This document shows, piece after piece, positions 1 through 10,554 of a stretch of DNA of 64,000 nt (positions within the stretch are counted from its first letter, which is position 1; each line of letters starts with the position of its first letter). The position numbers and the translations under genes are program-made. Under the pieces are notes generated by a model. It was given only the letters and a program-made list of their open reading frames with translations, ran no database searches and was not told the origin of the DNA. This DNA is from Clostridiales bacterium. GTDB taxonomy: Bacteria; Bacillota; Clostridia; TANB77; CAG-508. The DNA lies in contig DXVF01000004.1 in assembly GCA_019417465.1 (NCBI GenBank), forward strand, positions 62,001 through 126,000, written 5' to 3'.

Positions 1-132
1 AATTAAGTTTTTCAATAAAAGCTTGATTTTAAAAGTGTAGATTTTTAGAAAAATAAAAATAGAATTTATAATAATTTGCTAATTAAATTAATTTATAAAA
101 ATTAATTATAAAAAATAAAAGGAGAGAATATT

Positions 133-681
133 ATGAATTATACAGATTTAGAAGAAAAAATGAAAAAAACAGTAAGTGTTTATGAAGAAAATTTATCAGA
201 AATTAGAGCTGGTCGTGCAAATCCTGCTATATTAAATAAAATAAAAGTAGATTATTATGGAGTTCCAACTCCAATAAATCAAGTTGCTGGAATATCTGTT
301 CCAGAAGCACGTCTAATTGTAATACAACCATGGGATGCAGGAATTTTAAAAGAAATAGAAAGAGAAATTTTAAAAGCTGATATAGGAATTAATCCAAACA
401 ATGATGGAAAAGTAATTAGATTAAATTTTCCAGAGCTAAATGAAGAAAGAAGAAAAGAGCTTGTTAAAGAAGTTAAAAAAATAGCAGAAGAAGCAAGAAT
501 AGCAGTAAGAAGCATTCGTAGAGATAATATAGATAGCTATAGAAAAATGCAAAAAGATAGTGAAATTACAGAAGACGAATTAAAACAAGCAGAAGAAGAT
601 ATACAAAAAATAACAGATAAAAATATAGAGTTAATAGATAAAATTTTGGAAAATAAAGAAAAAGAAATAATGAGTATATAA
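133..681 (+). CDS. frr: ribosome recycling factor
   Basis: The 182-residue product matches the usual length of RRF (about 185). With EF-G, RRF splits the post-termination ribosome in the cytoplasm. The sequence shows the family pattern: an N-terminal helix, the 'EIRAGRANPAIL' segment, the 'IQPWD' segment and a charged C-terminal helix ('VRSIRRDNIDSYRK'). The ATG follows a good ribosome binding site (AGGAGAG, about 7 nt upstream). It contains no in-frame CGG and reads through uninterrupted. It heads a run of isoprenoid and lipid genes, as frr often does in Bacillota. Confidence 0.97.
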   Translation: MNYTDLEEKMKKTVSVYEENLSEIRAGRANPAILNKIKVDYYGVPTPINQVAGISVPEARLIVIQPWDAGILKEIEREILKADIGINPNNDGKVIRLNFPELNEERRKELVKEVKKIAEEARIAVRSIRRDNIDSYRKMQKDSEITEDELKQAEEDIQKITDKNIELIDKILENKEKEIMSI

Positions 682-713
682 AGTTTTTTGTTTTATAGAC
701 TAGAAAGGAGAAT

Positions 714-1640
714 ATGTTAGCTAAAAAGTTAACATACCTAAAAATAGTTATGGATTTTAAACAAGCACTAATAAATGATGAACAATTAATTAATAGTAGT
801 TTTGAAAAATATTTAAGAGATGAAAAATGTCCTGAAGGACGTTTAAATGAGTCTACAAAATATAGCTTAATGGCAGGAGGAAAACGTTTAAGACCAATAT
901 TAATAATAGAAGTTTATAAGTTATTTAAAGACAATATCCAAGAATGTATTCCTTTTGCTATAGCTATGGAAATGATACATACATTTTCTCTTATTCATGA
1001 TGATTTGCCAGGCATAGATAATGATGATTATAGAAGAGGTAAATTAACTAATCATAAAAAATTTAATGAAGCAACTGCAATTTTAGCTGGAGACTCCTTG
1101 CTAAATAATGCATATATGATAATGATTGATGATATTATTAATAGTAAAGATGAAGTAATAAAATCAAGAAAAATTAAAGCAATGCAAGAAATTTCTTATG
1201 GTATAGACAGAATGATTGCTGGAGAGTATATAGATACAGAATATGAAGGAAAACAAATATCTAATGACTATTTAGAATATATGCATAAAAATAAAACAGG
1301 TGCATTAATAAAAGCTTCTGTAAGAACAGGTGCAATAATTGCTGGAGCAGATGATAAAGATATCGAAAAATTATCTATATATGCAGAAAAAATAGGATTA
1401 GCATTTCAAATAAAAGATGATATTTTATCTGAAATAGGAGATGCAAAGGTTTTAGGAAAGCCAGTAGGAAATGATAAAGAAAAAGGAAAATGTACTTATG
1501 TTAGTAAATATGGATTAGAAGAATCAAATAAAATGCTAAAAAGTATAATTAAAGAGTCTATAGAAATTATATCTACTTATAAAACAAATGATGAATTTTT
1601 AAAAGAATTAGCATTATATATTGAAAATAGAAATAAATGA
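714..1640 (+). CDS. ispA: farnesyl/polyprenyl diphosphate synthase (IspA type)
   Basis: This cytoplasmic trans-isoprenyl diphosphate synthase condenses IPP with allylic diphosphates. Both aspartate-rich motifs are visible: 'HDDLPGIDND' (about residue 101) and 'KDDILSEIGD' (about 235). 'GGKRLRP', near residue 55, binds the IPP diphosphate. The length of 308 is slightly above the usual 290-300 because of about 12 extra N-terminal residues. An ATG at 750 (MDFKQAL) would match the family start, but the AAAGGAGA site lies directly before 714, so 714 is kept. Its stop overlaps the region just before uppS, which uses its product as substrate. Confidence 0.93.
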   Translation: MLAKKLTYLKIVMDFKQALINDEQLINSSFEKYLRDEKCPEGRLNESTKYSLMAGGKRLRPILIIEVYKLFKDNIQECIPFAIAMEMIHTFSLIHDDLPGIDNDDYRRGKLTNHKKFNEATAILAGDSLLNNAYMIMIDDIINSKDEVIKSRKIKAMQEISYGIDRMIAGEYIDTEYEGKQISNDYLEYMHKNKTGALIKASVRTGAIIAGADDKDIEKLSIYAEKIGLAFQIKDDILSEIGDAKVLGKPVGNDKEKGKCTYVSKYGLEESNKMLKSIIKESIEIISTYKTNDEFLKELALYIENRNK

Positions 1641-1651
1641 AGGAGAAAAAT

Positions 1652-2374
1652 ATGAGCAATACTAATCAAAAAGAAAATATTTATCCAGATCATATTGCTA
1701 TAATTATGGATGGAAATAGGAGATGGGCAAGAAAAAATAATCTAGAAGTAAAAGAAGGCCATAAAAAAGGGGCAGAAACTTTAGAAAAAATTGCAAAGTA
1801 TTGTAATAATATAGGAATCAAATATCTAACAGTATATGCTTTCTCAACAGAAAATTGGAAAAGAAGTGAAGAAGAAGTTGGAGCTTTAATGATATTACTG
1901 CAAAATTATTTAAATGATTTTTCTAAAAGAGCAGATACAGAAAATATAAAAATTAAAGTATTGGGAGATATATCAGTACTTTCAAAAGGTATGCAAAATA
2001 GTATAAATAAGGCTATAGAAAGAACTAAAGGTAATACTGGTCTAACATTAAATATTGCTTTTAATTATGGTGGAAGAGCGGAAATTACATATGCGCTAAA
2101 ACAAATAGCTAAAGAAATAAAAAATAACAATATAAAAATAGAAGATATAAACGAAGAATTAATATCAAACAATTTATATACAAAAGGACAGCCAGATCCA
2201 GATTTATTAATAAGAACAAGTGGAGAGTTAAGAACAAGTAATTTTTTACCTTGGCAAATAGCTTATACAGAATTTTATTTTGATGATAAATACTGGCCAG
2301 ACTTTTCAGAAGAAGATTTATTAAAAGCAATAGAAAACTATAAAGTTAGAAATAGAAAATTTGGAGGAAAATAA
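1652..2374 (+). CDS. uppS: undecaprenyl diphosphate synthase
   Basis: This cis-prenyltransferase extends farnesyl diphosphate to the C55 carrier needed for peptidoglycan and wall polymers. The N-terminal signature 'HIAIIMDGNRRWA' carries the catalytic Asp, and the C-terminal 'DLLIRTSGELR' and 'FLPWQIAYTEFYF' motifs are intact. The start at 1652 follows AAGGAGAAAAAT; an earlier in-frame ATG at 1637 overlaps the ispA stop and lacks its own site. AGG is used as a normal arginine codon in the conserved NRRW motif. One CGG trinucleotide lies out of phase (GCG|GAA near 2077) and causes no shift. Confidence 0.96.
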   Translation: MSNTNQKENIYPDHIAIIMDGNRRWARKNNLEVKEGHKKGAETLEKIAKYCNNIGIKYLTVYAFSTENWKRSEEEVGALMILLQNYLNDFSKRADTENIKIKVLGDISVLSKGMQNSINKAIERTKGNTGLTLNIAFNYGGRAEITYALKQIAKEIKNNNIKIEDINEELISNNLYTKGQPDPDLLIRTSGELRTSNFLPWQIAYTEFYFDDKYWPDFSEEDLLKAIENYKVRNRKFGGK

Positions 2375-2377
2375 TAA

Positions 2378-3181
2378 ATGAATTTAAATCGCATATTAAC
2401 AACAGTAATAGGTTTACCAATCGTTATTATTGTATTTATATTTGGAAATATATATTTAATGGATATATTATTTACAATAATTGCAGCAATGAGTTTGCAT
2501 GAATATTTTGATGCTTTTAAAGAAAAGGCAAAACCTGTTTATTGGCTCGGATATCTAGCATGTTTCTTAATATCATTAATACATATTGTACCAAGACAAT
2601 ATATAATTATAACAATAGGAATATTAGTACCAACAAGTATATTATTGTTGTTTTTGCAAGTTATTATTTCTAATATGAAGACTACAATTAAAGATATTGC
2701 AATTACTTTATTTGGAATTTGTTATATACCATTATTCTTAATGTATATACCACTATTAATGGGAACAGAGAATGGAAAATTACTTGTATGGTTTGTAATA
2801 ATTTCAGCATGGGGAACAGATATATTTGCTTATATTGTAGGGAAAACAATGGGAAAACATAAATTTAGTAAAATTAGCCCTAATAAATCTATAGAAGGTT
2901 GTGTGGGTGGAACGATAGGTGCTATTATTTTAACATTAGTTTATACATTAGTTATTAATACATATTTGGGAATGAATATTAACTATTTATATATAGGGCT
3001 AATTGCATGTTTTTTAAGTGTAATAGGTCAATTTGGAGACTTTTCAGCATCAAGCATAAAGAGATATGTTGGAATTAAAGATTTTAGCAATTTACTTCCA
3101 GGACATGGAGGAATGTTAGATAGAATAGACAGTTTAATATTTATAGCACCATTTGCGTATTTCTTATTAAATTTATTATGA
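2378..3181 (+). CDS. cdsA: phosphatidate cytidylyltransferase
   Basis: This polytopic membrane enzyme makes CDP-diacylglycerol from phosphatidate and CTP. The C-terminal family signature is visible as 'SIKRYVGIKDFSNLLPGHGG' followed by 'MLDRIDSL' (about residues 225-252). Several hydrophobic segments precede it, and 267 residues is typical. It lies 3 nt after uppS and overlaps the region before rseP, giving the classical uppS-cdsA-rseP order, but dxr, often found between cdsA and rseP, is absent here. A tetranucleotide CGGA occurs out of phase (CTC|GGA near 2548) and is read normally, a useful contrast with the in-phase CGG sites. Confidence 0.95.
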   Translation: MNLNRILTTVIGLPIVIIVFIFGNIYLMDILFTIIAAMSLHEYFDAFKEKAKPVYWLGYLACFLISLIHIVPRQYIIITIGILVPTSILLLFLQVIISNMKTTIKDIAITLFGICYIPLFLMYIPLLMGTENGKLLVWFVIISAWGTDIFAYIVGKTMGKHKFSKISPNKSIEGCVGGTIGAIILTLVYTLVINTYLGMNINYLYIGLIACFLSVIGQFGDFSASSIKRYVGIKDFSNLLPGHGGMLDRIDSLIFIAPFAYFLLNLL

Positions 3182-3195
3182 TGGAGGAAATGTAC

Positions 3196-4453
3196 ATGCT
3201 TACTTTTATTATAAATTGTGTAAAAATTATATTTCTTTTAGGATTATTAGTTTTTATCCATGAAGGAGGACATTTTATTGTAGCAAAAATTTGCAAGGTT
3301 AAGGTAAATGAATTTGCACTTGGATTTGGTCCTACAATTTTAAAATTTCAAGGAAAAGAAACAAAATATGCATTAAGATTAATTCCTTTAGGAGGATTTG
3401 TAAGCATGGAAGGAGAAGAAGAACGCTCTTTAAAAGAGGGTTCTTTTAGTAAAGCATCAATTCCTAGAAGAATAGCTATAGTGTTAGCTGGTCGGTATGG
3501 TAAATATTATATTTGCACTAATTATATATTTTGGACTTATGACAACAAATACTAATTTTACAACTAATAAAATAGAATCACTAGTGGATGGCTATAGTGC
3601 ACAAGCTTCAGGTTTGCAAGTTGATGATGAGTTAGTAAAAATAAATGGTAAAAAAGTAATAAATCAGGAAGATATTAATGAACAACTTCTAAAATCTAAT
3701 GGAGAAAAAGTAAAGGTTTTAATAAAAAGAGATAATAATTTATTAGAATATGAAATTACTCCAAACGAAGTAAAATATAAAGAGACTGGAATATACCTAA
3801 AAGAAGGCACATCTACTAAAATTGTAGCCTTGCAAGAAGAAAGTCCAGCTAAAACACAAGGCTTAGAAGTAAATGATGTTATATTAAAAATAAATGGAGA
3901 AGAAGTAAAAGATGATGCAAACAAATTAATAAAGCTAATTAATGAAAATGAACAATCTGATTTGAAGATATTAGTTCAAAGACATGGAGAGGAAAAAGAA
4001 TTTACTATTACTCCTACAGAAAACTCAAAATACTATTTAGGAGTTAATTTAAAACTTGCCGAAAATACTTTTACAAATAAAATATATTATGCTTTTAATT
4101 CAACTGTAGATTTTAGTTTTTCAATTATAGATAATTTAAAGAGGCTTTTTACAGGTAATGTATCAACAGACCAACTAATGGGACCAGTAGGAATTTCAAG
4201 TGTAGTATCTAATACTGAAGGAATAAAGGATTATATTTATATTATTTCATTAATATCTTTATCTTTAGGTGTTACTAATTTGCTTCCTTTCCCACCACTA
4301 GATGGAGGAAAGATAGTATTATTGCTAATAGAATTGATTAGAAGAAAACCTCTAGAAGAAAAAACAGAAATATCTATACAAATGTTAGGATTTGTTATAT
4401 TAATTACATTATCAATATATATAACTTATAATGATGTATTAAGAATTTTTTAG
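3196..4453 (+). CDS. rseP: site-2 intramembrane metalloprotease RseP, with in-frame CGG +1 site
   Basis: This site-2 protease cleaves membrane-embedded regulators. The zinc motif 'HEGGH' lies in the first membrane helix; two PDZ-like segments follow ('SPAKTQGLEVNDVILKINGE' is one), and the C-terminal 'LLPFPPLDGG' motif supplies the third metal ligand region. The start at 3196 follows GGAGGAAATGTAC; an upstream ATG at 3178 overlaps cdsA. The gene is split by one frame change at CGG 3493-3495. Skipping one base gives a continuous protein of about 418 residues, the normal length, reading AG-G-MVNIIFA in the second transmembrane region. Without the shift the protein ends after 119 residues and lacks its third metal ligand. 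Confidence 0.92.
3493..3495 (+). other. in-frame CGG (CGGT), +1 decoding site in rseP
   Basis: Context after correction is VLAG-[CGGT]-MVNIIFA. The preceding codon is GGT. Frame 0 runs into nonsense, while the +1 frame continues the transmembrane segment. Confidence 0.85.
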
Positions 4454-4508
4454 TAAAAAAGGAGGAAATATGTTTAGTTATTAGAGACTAGCATATAAGA
4501 TAGAAAGA

Positions 4509-4967
4509 ATGAAAGATGAAAAAGTGTTATTAAAAATAAAATCAAAATTTAAAATTATATATGAAATATTGCATAGATGTTCAGCTTTTTTGTTATTATT
4601 TATAATATTATTAATTCCATCTATAATATATAAAACTTTTATAGTATATTTAATTGCTGTAATAATAATAGCTATTGTTATGTTGGTGGTATTATTATTT
4701 GAGAGACAGAGATATAAATCATATGATTATGAGTTTTATGAAGATAAATTCATATTTAATTCGAACTTTATAAATGTAGAAAATAAGTATGTAAAGTATG
4801 AGAATATAAAAGAAGTAAAATATGTACAAAGTCTATTACAAACTTTTTTTAATTTAGGAGATATAGTTATTAATACTAATGCGGAAAATGGAGTAAATAA
4901 TGGAATTGTTATACATAGTGTAGAAGATGTTAAAAATGTATGTGATAAATTAAATTCTATTATATAA
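4509..4967 (+). CDS. small membrane protein with two hydrophobic helices, PH-like C-terminus
   Basis: The 152-residue product has two adjacent hydrophobic helices (about residues 20-60) followed by a soluble part rich in beta-type alternation, as in bacterial PH or YcxB-like proteins; this assignment is tentative. The function is unknown. The initiation site is odd: a strong AAAGGAGGAAAT precedes an ATG at 4470 in the same frame, but an in-frame TAG at 4482 follows after four codons. The ATG at 4509 has only a weak site. Either translation re-initiates at 4509 or the true N-terminus carries a nonsense mutation. It sits between rseP and polC. Confidence 0.6.
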   Translation: MKDEKVLLKIKSKFKIIYEILHRCSAFLLLFIILLIPSIIYKTFIVYLIAVIIIAIVMLVVLLFERQRYKSYDYEFYEDKFIFNSNFINVENKYVKYENIKEVKYVQSLLQTFFNLGDIVINTNAENGVNNGIVIHSVEDVKNVCDKLNSII

Positions 4968-5080
4968 TAATATATAAGACTTCTTAAACCTACTTTGGGA
5001 GATAAAATTATAAATAGAGTAAAAATAAATATATATGTAATTATAAATAAAATGTCTTTTAGGAGGTTGTAACAAGTAAA

Positions 5081-8000
5081 ATGGCTGATGGGCAAGAAAA
5101 GATGCTAAAAGAAATTTTTAAAGATTTTGAAATAGATAGTAATATTATAAATAGTAAGATAAAGTCTATAAATTTATATAAAAAGACTAATAAATTAGAG
5201 ATTAATATTTTATCTGATAAACAGGTAAAAGTTAAAGATGTTGGTGCTTTTGAAAAATATTTAATAAAAAGATTTATACTTAAAGATGCTGTTATACATG
5301 TTAGTTATATAGGAAATATAGAGAATAGTTTTTTAAAGCAGTGGGATGATATTTTAGATTATTTATCATATAAACATCCTCTTACTAAAGCCTTATTAAA
5401 AGAAAGCAGTCTAAATTTAGATGGAAATAGTTTAAATATCAGTCTGAAACTATCTGGTTCTGATATATTATATGGTAGAGATATGGATAAAATATTATCA
5501 GATTTAATATTTAATGTGTTTAATCAAAAATACAAGATAAGATACATAGATAATAATTCACAAGAGACTAAAGAAAAAGTCGAAGAATATAGAAATAAAA
5601 TGCAAGAGGAAGTAATTAAAAAAGTTCAGGAGAGATCTAAGATAACTGATGATACAAAAGAAAATAATTCTGTAGAGGAAAATAGAAAATCTGATAAAAA
5701 AGATTTTCAGTCTCAAACAAATGGAGATATTGCAAATAGTAGTAGACAGCAAAATAAACAAGATAGTAAAAAAGAAGTAGAAGAACCAGAAGAAATAACA
5801 CCATTAATATTAGGAAGAAATCAAAATATAAAAGAGCCATTAGTAAAAGTAATAGATATCTCTATAGATAGTGGAAAAATATCACTTGAAGGAGAAGTAA
5901 TTAATACAGATTCAAGAGAGTTAAAAACTGGTAAATTTTTATTTATGTTTGATTTATATGATGGTACGAGTACAATTACATGTAAAGCCTTTATAGAAAA
6001 AGATAAATTTAAAACTGTTTCTCGGAAGAATAAAATCTGCTAAAGGAATTAAAATTGGTGGCAGTGCACAATTTGATCCATTTGCAAAAGAACTTGGTGT
6101 AATTGCAAATACAATTGTAGAAACAGCTGGAATGAAAAAGCAAGAAAGAAAAGATGAAGCAAAAGTAAAAAGGGTAGAACTTCATATGCATACTCAAATG
6201 AGTCAAATGGATGGAATGACATCTGCAAAAGACTTAATAAAAAGAGCTATGAAGTGGGGAATGACATCTATTGCAATAACAGACCATGGTGTTGTACAAG
6301 CATTCCCAGAAGCACATAAGTTATTAGGTTTTGATAATCCAGATATGAAGGTAATTTATGGTGTGGAAGCATATTTAGTACCAGATAAGGTGCCTTGTGT
6401 ATCTTTTCCAAAAGGACAAGATATAGATACAACCTATTGTGTTTTAGATTTAGAAACTACAGGTTTTTCTTTTAGAACAGAAAAGATTACAGAAGTTGGA
6501 ATAATGAAAGTAAAAAATGGAGAAGTAATTGATGAATTTTCTTGTTTTGTAAATCCAGAAAAGCCAATTCCACAAAGAGTAATTGAGGTTACTAATATAA
6601 CAGATGATATGGTAAAGGATGCAGAAACAATAGAAACTGTTATGCCTAAAATTATAGAATTTGTTGGAGATAGTGTTTTAGTTGCACATAATGCGGATTT
6701 TGATATTGGATTTTTAAAATATAATGCAAAAGAATTAGGACTTACTCTAGATAACACATACTTAGATACTTTGCGTTTAGCTAAAGAGCTTTTTCCAGAA
6801 TATAAAAAATATAAGCTTGGAATTATTGCAGAAAATCTAGGTATAAAAGTAGAAGTAGCACATAGAGCTTTAGATGATGTTGATACTACAGTAAAAGTAT
6901 TAAAGGTAATGATTGAAATGCTTAAAGAAAAAGGTGTAAAAACAGTTAATGATATTGATAAATTAACTTCAGGAAATGCAGATTATAAAAGACTTCCAAG
7001 TTATCATGCAATAATCTTAGCTAAAAATTATGTAGGACTTAAGAATTTATATAAATTAATATCAATTTCACACTTACATTATTTTTATAAAAAACCTCGT
7101 ATTTTAAAATCTATATATAAAAAATATTCAGAAGGTTTAATTCTTGGAAGTGCTTGTGAAGCGGGAGAATTATATAGAGCAATTATTGCTGGTAAATCTG
7201 ATGAAGAAATAGAAGATATAGCAAAAGATTACGATTATCTGGAGATTCAGCCAATAGGGAATAATATGTTCATGGTTAGAAATGAAACTGTACCAGATAC
7301 AAAAGCATTAGAAGAAATAAATGAAAAAATAGTACATTTAGGAGAAAAATTAGGAAAGCTAGTAGTTGCAACATGTGATGTACATTTTATGGACCCTCAA
7401 GATGAAATATATAGAAGAATTTTAATGGCAGGACAAGGGTATGATGACGCAGATGAGCAAGCACCACTATATTTAAGAACAACAGAAGAAATGCTAAAAG
7501 AGTTTGAATATTTGGGAGAAGAAAAAGCATATGAAGTTGTTGTAACAAACACGAATAAAATAGCAGATATGTGTGAAAGAATAAGTCCAATATCGCCAGA
7601 AAAATGTCCTCCATATATTGATAATTGTGAGCAAACAATTAAAGATATAGCATATACAAAAGCTCATGAATTATATGGAGAAGATTTACCAGAAATAGTT
7701 GCAAGTAGATTAAAAAAAGAGCTAGATTCAATTATAAAAAATGGATTTTCGGTTATGTATATTATTGCACAAAAACTTGTATGGAAATCTAATGAAGATG
7801 GATATTTAGTAGGTTCACGTGGTTCTGTAGGTTCTTCTTTTGTTGCTAATATGACTGGTATTACAGAAGTAAATTCACTTCCTGCGCATTATAGATGTCC
7901 AAATTGTAAATATTCAGATTTCACAGATTATGGATATAAAAATGGTTTTGACCTTCCAGATAAGAAATGTCCAAAATGTGGTCATAAATTAGATAAAGAT

Positions 8001-9494
8001 GGAATGGATATTCCTTTTGAAACTTTCCTTCGGATTTAATGGAGACAAAGAGCCAGATATTGATCTTAATTTCTCTGGTGAATATCAAGCGAAAGCACAT
8101 AAATATACAGAAGTAATTTTTGGAAAAGGAACTACTTTTAAAGCTGGGACAGTTGGTACTGTTGCAGATAAAACAGCATTCCGGATATGTTAAGAAATAT
8201 TATGAAGAAAGAGGAATTCCTGTAAATAATGCAGAAGTATTAAGAATAGCAAGTGGATGTACTGGTATAAAAAGAACAACTGGACAACATCCAGGTGGTA
8301 TTATAGTTGTTCCAAAAGGAAGAGAAATATATGAATTTACACCTGTACAGCATCCAGCAGATGATCCAAATTCTGATATTATAACTACACATTTTGATTA
8401 TCACTCTATTGATCAAAACTTACTTAAACTTGATATACTTGGTCATGATGATCCTACTATTATTCGTATGCTTCAAGATATAACAGGTGTTGACCCACAA
8501 AAAATACCACTAGATGACCCTGAAACAATGTCAATTTTTAGTTCAACAGAGGCTTTGGGTGTAACGCCAGAGCAAATAAATTCACAAGTTGGAAGTTTTG
8601 GTGTTCCAGAGTTTGGAACAAAATTCGTAAGACGGAATGCTTTTAGATACAAGACCAAAAACATTTGATGAATTAATTCGTATATCTGGTTTATCACATG
8701 GTACAGATGTATGGCTTGGAAATGCTCAAACCTTAATAGAAGAAGGAACTGTTACATTAAATGAGGCTATATGTTGTAGAGATGATATTATGATTTATTT
8801 AATAAAACAAGGTCTTCCACCAAATCCAGCATTTAAAATAATGGAAACTGTACGTAAGGGAAAAGCATTAAAAGATCTTGCAAAATGGGAAGAATATAAA
8901 GCTTTAATGAAAGAACATAATGTTCCTGATTGGTATATTAAATCTTGTGAAAAGATAAAATACATGTTCCCTAAAGCCCATGCAGCAGCATATGTGACAA
9001 TGGCATTTAGAATTGCATGGTTTAAGGTTCATATTCCAAAAGCTTATTATTCAGCATATTTTTCAATAAGAGCAAAACAATTTGACAGTGAAATTATGTG
9101 CCATGGAAAAGAAAAAGTGAAGAATAAAATGAAAGAAATAGATTTAGAAGGTAATAGTGCACAAAATAAAGATAAGGAAATGTATCCAGTTTTAGAACTT
9201 GTTTTAGAAATGTATGAAAGAGGAATTAATTTCTTACCAATAGATTTATACTTATCTCATCATGAAAAATTTATAATGGAAGAAGATGGAATTCGTCCAC
9301 CACTAAGTGCTATTCCAGGACTTGGACCAATTGATGCAGAAGGAATATATAATGCTGCAAAAGAGGGGAAATTTATGTCTATTGATGATATGAAAATTAG
9401 ATCTAAAATTGGAAAAGTTGCAGTAGAAACATTAAAAAGTGTAGGTTGCTTAGATGGAATGAGTCAGAGTAATCAAATGAGTTTATTTGGGTAA
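5081..9494 (+). CDS. polC: DNA polymerase III PolC, with four in-frame CGG +1 sites
   Basis: PolC is the replicative polymerase of low-GC Gram-positives. Corrected length is about 1469 residues against about 1437 in Bacillus. Domain order: N-terminal domain (1-220), charged linker and OB fold (to about 330), PHP domain starting 'VELHMHTQMSQMDGMT' (about 365), DEDD exonuclease inserted in PHP ('DLETTGF', about 455), a Cys4 knuckle (CPNC...CPKC, about 938-967), 'FNGDKEPDIDLNFSGEYQ' (about 985), the polymerase core and a helix-hairpin-helix region ('LSAIPGLGPIDAEGI'). Frame is lost at CGG 6023, 8031, 8182 and 8633 and regained each time by +1 with glycine. No piece alone could be a polymerase, and the enzyme is essential, so the shifts must be decoded in vivo. 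Three other CGG trinucleotides in the gene lie out of phase and are silent. Confidence 0.95.
6023..6025 (+). other. in-frame CGG (CGGA), polC site 1
   Basis: Corrected context is KTVS-[CGGA]-RIKSAKG, in the OB-fold region before the PHP domain. Frame 0 terminates six codons after the CGG. Confidence 0.87.
8031..8033 (+). other. in-frame CGG (CGGA), polC site 2
   Basis: Corrected context is ETFL-[CGGA]-FNGDKEPDIDLNF. PolC proteins have FLGF here, so glycine is the expected residue. Frame 0 stops two codons later. Confidence 0.93.
8182..8184 (+). other. in-frame CGG (CGGA), polC site 3
   Basis: Corrected context is KTAF-[CGGA]-YVKKYYEE, where the family has a conserved Gly after the aromatic residue. 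Frame 0 stops three codons later. Confidence 0.92.
8633..8635 (+). other. in-frame CGG (CGGA), polC site 4
   Basis: Corrected context is KFVR-[CGGA]-MLLDTRPKTF in the polymerase core. The preceding codon is AGA, which cannot re-pair one base downstream. Confidence 0.92.
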
Positions 9495-9572
9495 AATGTT
9501 TATTATATAAGAGACTTATTCATATATTTGATAAAACATTAAATAGCCACAATAAAAGAAAGAGGAAATAAA

Positions 9573-9876
9573 ATGGAAAGTATAAGTTTAGCAGATATAT
9601 TTAATTTAAGAAATATAATAATTTATTTTATAGCAATTAATATAATAGCATTTTTAACAATGTGGATAGATAAACGTAAAGCTATGAATCGGTTCATGGA
9701 GAATTAAAGAAGCTACATTATTTACACTTGTTTTGCTTGGTGGAGGAATTGGAGGAATAGTAGGAATGTATACATTTAGACATAAAACTAAGAAACTATA
9801 CTTTGTTATAGGATTTCCTGTTATTTTAATTTCTGAAATTATTATGCTAATATATTTAAAATTATATATATTCTAA
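9573..9876 (+). CDS. DUF1294 family small membrane protein, with in-frame CGG +1 site
   Basis: Neither half is long enough to be found as a separate gene. From the ATG at 9573 (after AGAGGAAATAAA) 39 codons lead to CGG 9690-9692; reading +1 from GGT 9691 continues to TAA at 9874-9876, giving about 100 residues. The joined protein has three hydrophobic segments and the DUF1294 hallmark 'DKRKAMN-G-SWRIKEATL' followed by 'LGGGIGGIVGMYTFRHKT'. DUF1294 proteins are membrane proteins of unknown function. It lies just after polC and ahead of a terminator. Confidence 0.88.
9690..9692 (+). other. in-frame CGG (CGGT), +1 site in DUF1294 gene
   Basis: Corrected context is RKAMN-[CGGT]-SWRIKEAT, inside the family signature. 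Frame 0 ends four codons later. Confidence 0.88.
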
Positions 9877-9882
9877 TTTAAT

Positions 9883-9938
9883 AAAAAGTGTTCAATGAGT
9901 GTCTAAAAAAGGGACGATTACAAATGAACACTTTTTTT
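9883..9938 (+). terminator. hairpin terminator after polC/DUF1294
   Basis: The arms AAAAAGTGTTCA and TGAACACTTTTTTT flank a loop of about 30 nt and end in a T run, immediately after the DUF1294 stop. Confidence 0.75.
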
Positions 9939-9939
9939 A

Positions 9940-10115
9940 TATAATAGGAAAGTTCTATTATAGAGAAAAATTTAACTAACATGTCTTTCCTATTATATAA
10001 AAATAATTGTACACAATTTTTTATCGAAAATTGGCACACGAAAAATTAAACGCGTGCTTTAAAATGTTCTAGCAGATAAAATTTCAAAAAAGCCCGCTAT
10101 TGTTCTTCTAGTGAT
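9940..10115. repeat. dispersed intergenic repeat, copy A (diverged)
   Basis: This stretch shares an ordered set of blocks with 17015-17163 and 39970-40140. First comes a hairpin-like ATAATAGGAAA...TTTCCTATTAT block, then TTGTACACAA, TTGGCACACGAA, ATTAAACG and AGCCCGCTATTG. The GC-rich left arm is degenerate here (CGCGTGC instead of GCGGGCT). The AT-rich stretch from here to the T-box at about 10550 holds no gene. Confidence 0.7.
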
Positions 10116-10149
10116 AAAAAATAAAATGTTTATATTGTTCTCGAATATT

Positions 10150-10190
10150 GTTTATATAAACCTTTTAAAAAAACAGAAGTTTATATAAAC
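10150..10190. repeat. two copies of the palindrome GTTTATATAAAC
   Basis: Perfect 12-bp palindromes lie at 10150-10161 and 10179-10190, 29 bp apart centre to centre, about 75 bp before the first DnaA box. They could be an operator pair or part of an AT-rich unwinding region. Confidence 0.5.
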
Positions 10191-10262
10191 AAATATCTAT
10201 TTGCTAAACATAATAGAAAGATAAAAATATTATTTTTTATATTATATACATGTTGAAAACTA

Positions 10263-10329
10263 TGTGAATAAACCATGCCATATAAACTAGTTATATCAGT
10301 TATTCACAAAGTTATCCACATTATCCACA
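10263..10329. promoter_or_regulatory. cluster of four DnaA boxes
   Basis: Two perfect consensus boxes TTATCCACA occur head to tail at 10312-10320 and 10321-10329. A one-mismatch box TTATTCACA lies at 10300-10308, and an inverted TTATTCACA (seen as TGTGAATAA) at 10263-10271. The cluster sits in a gene-free, very AT-rich stretch. It could be a replication origin element, a DnaA-titrating site or a DnaA-regulated promoter. No dnaA, dnaN or rpmH gene is nearby to prove an origin. Confidence 0.65.
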
Positions 10330-10554
10330 GACATTAAAACAAGTTTGATGCTGTAATATAAGGAAACATAAAATGATGCTCTGAAATGTTAGAGAAATAT
10401 TTTTGTAAAATAAGAAGTAACTTTGTAACAGTATAAGCAAAATAATAAAAAAAGAGATATAAAAATAAAAAATTCGACAATAAAAGATTACAATACAATT
10501 ACATATATATAATTGTATTAGGAAGGGGATAATAATATAACAGATATTGAAATA

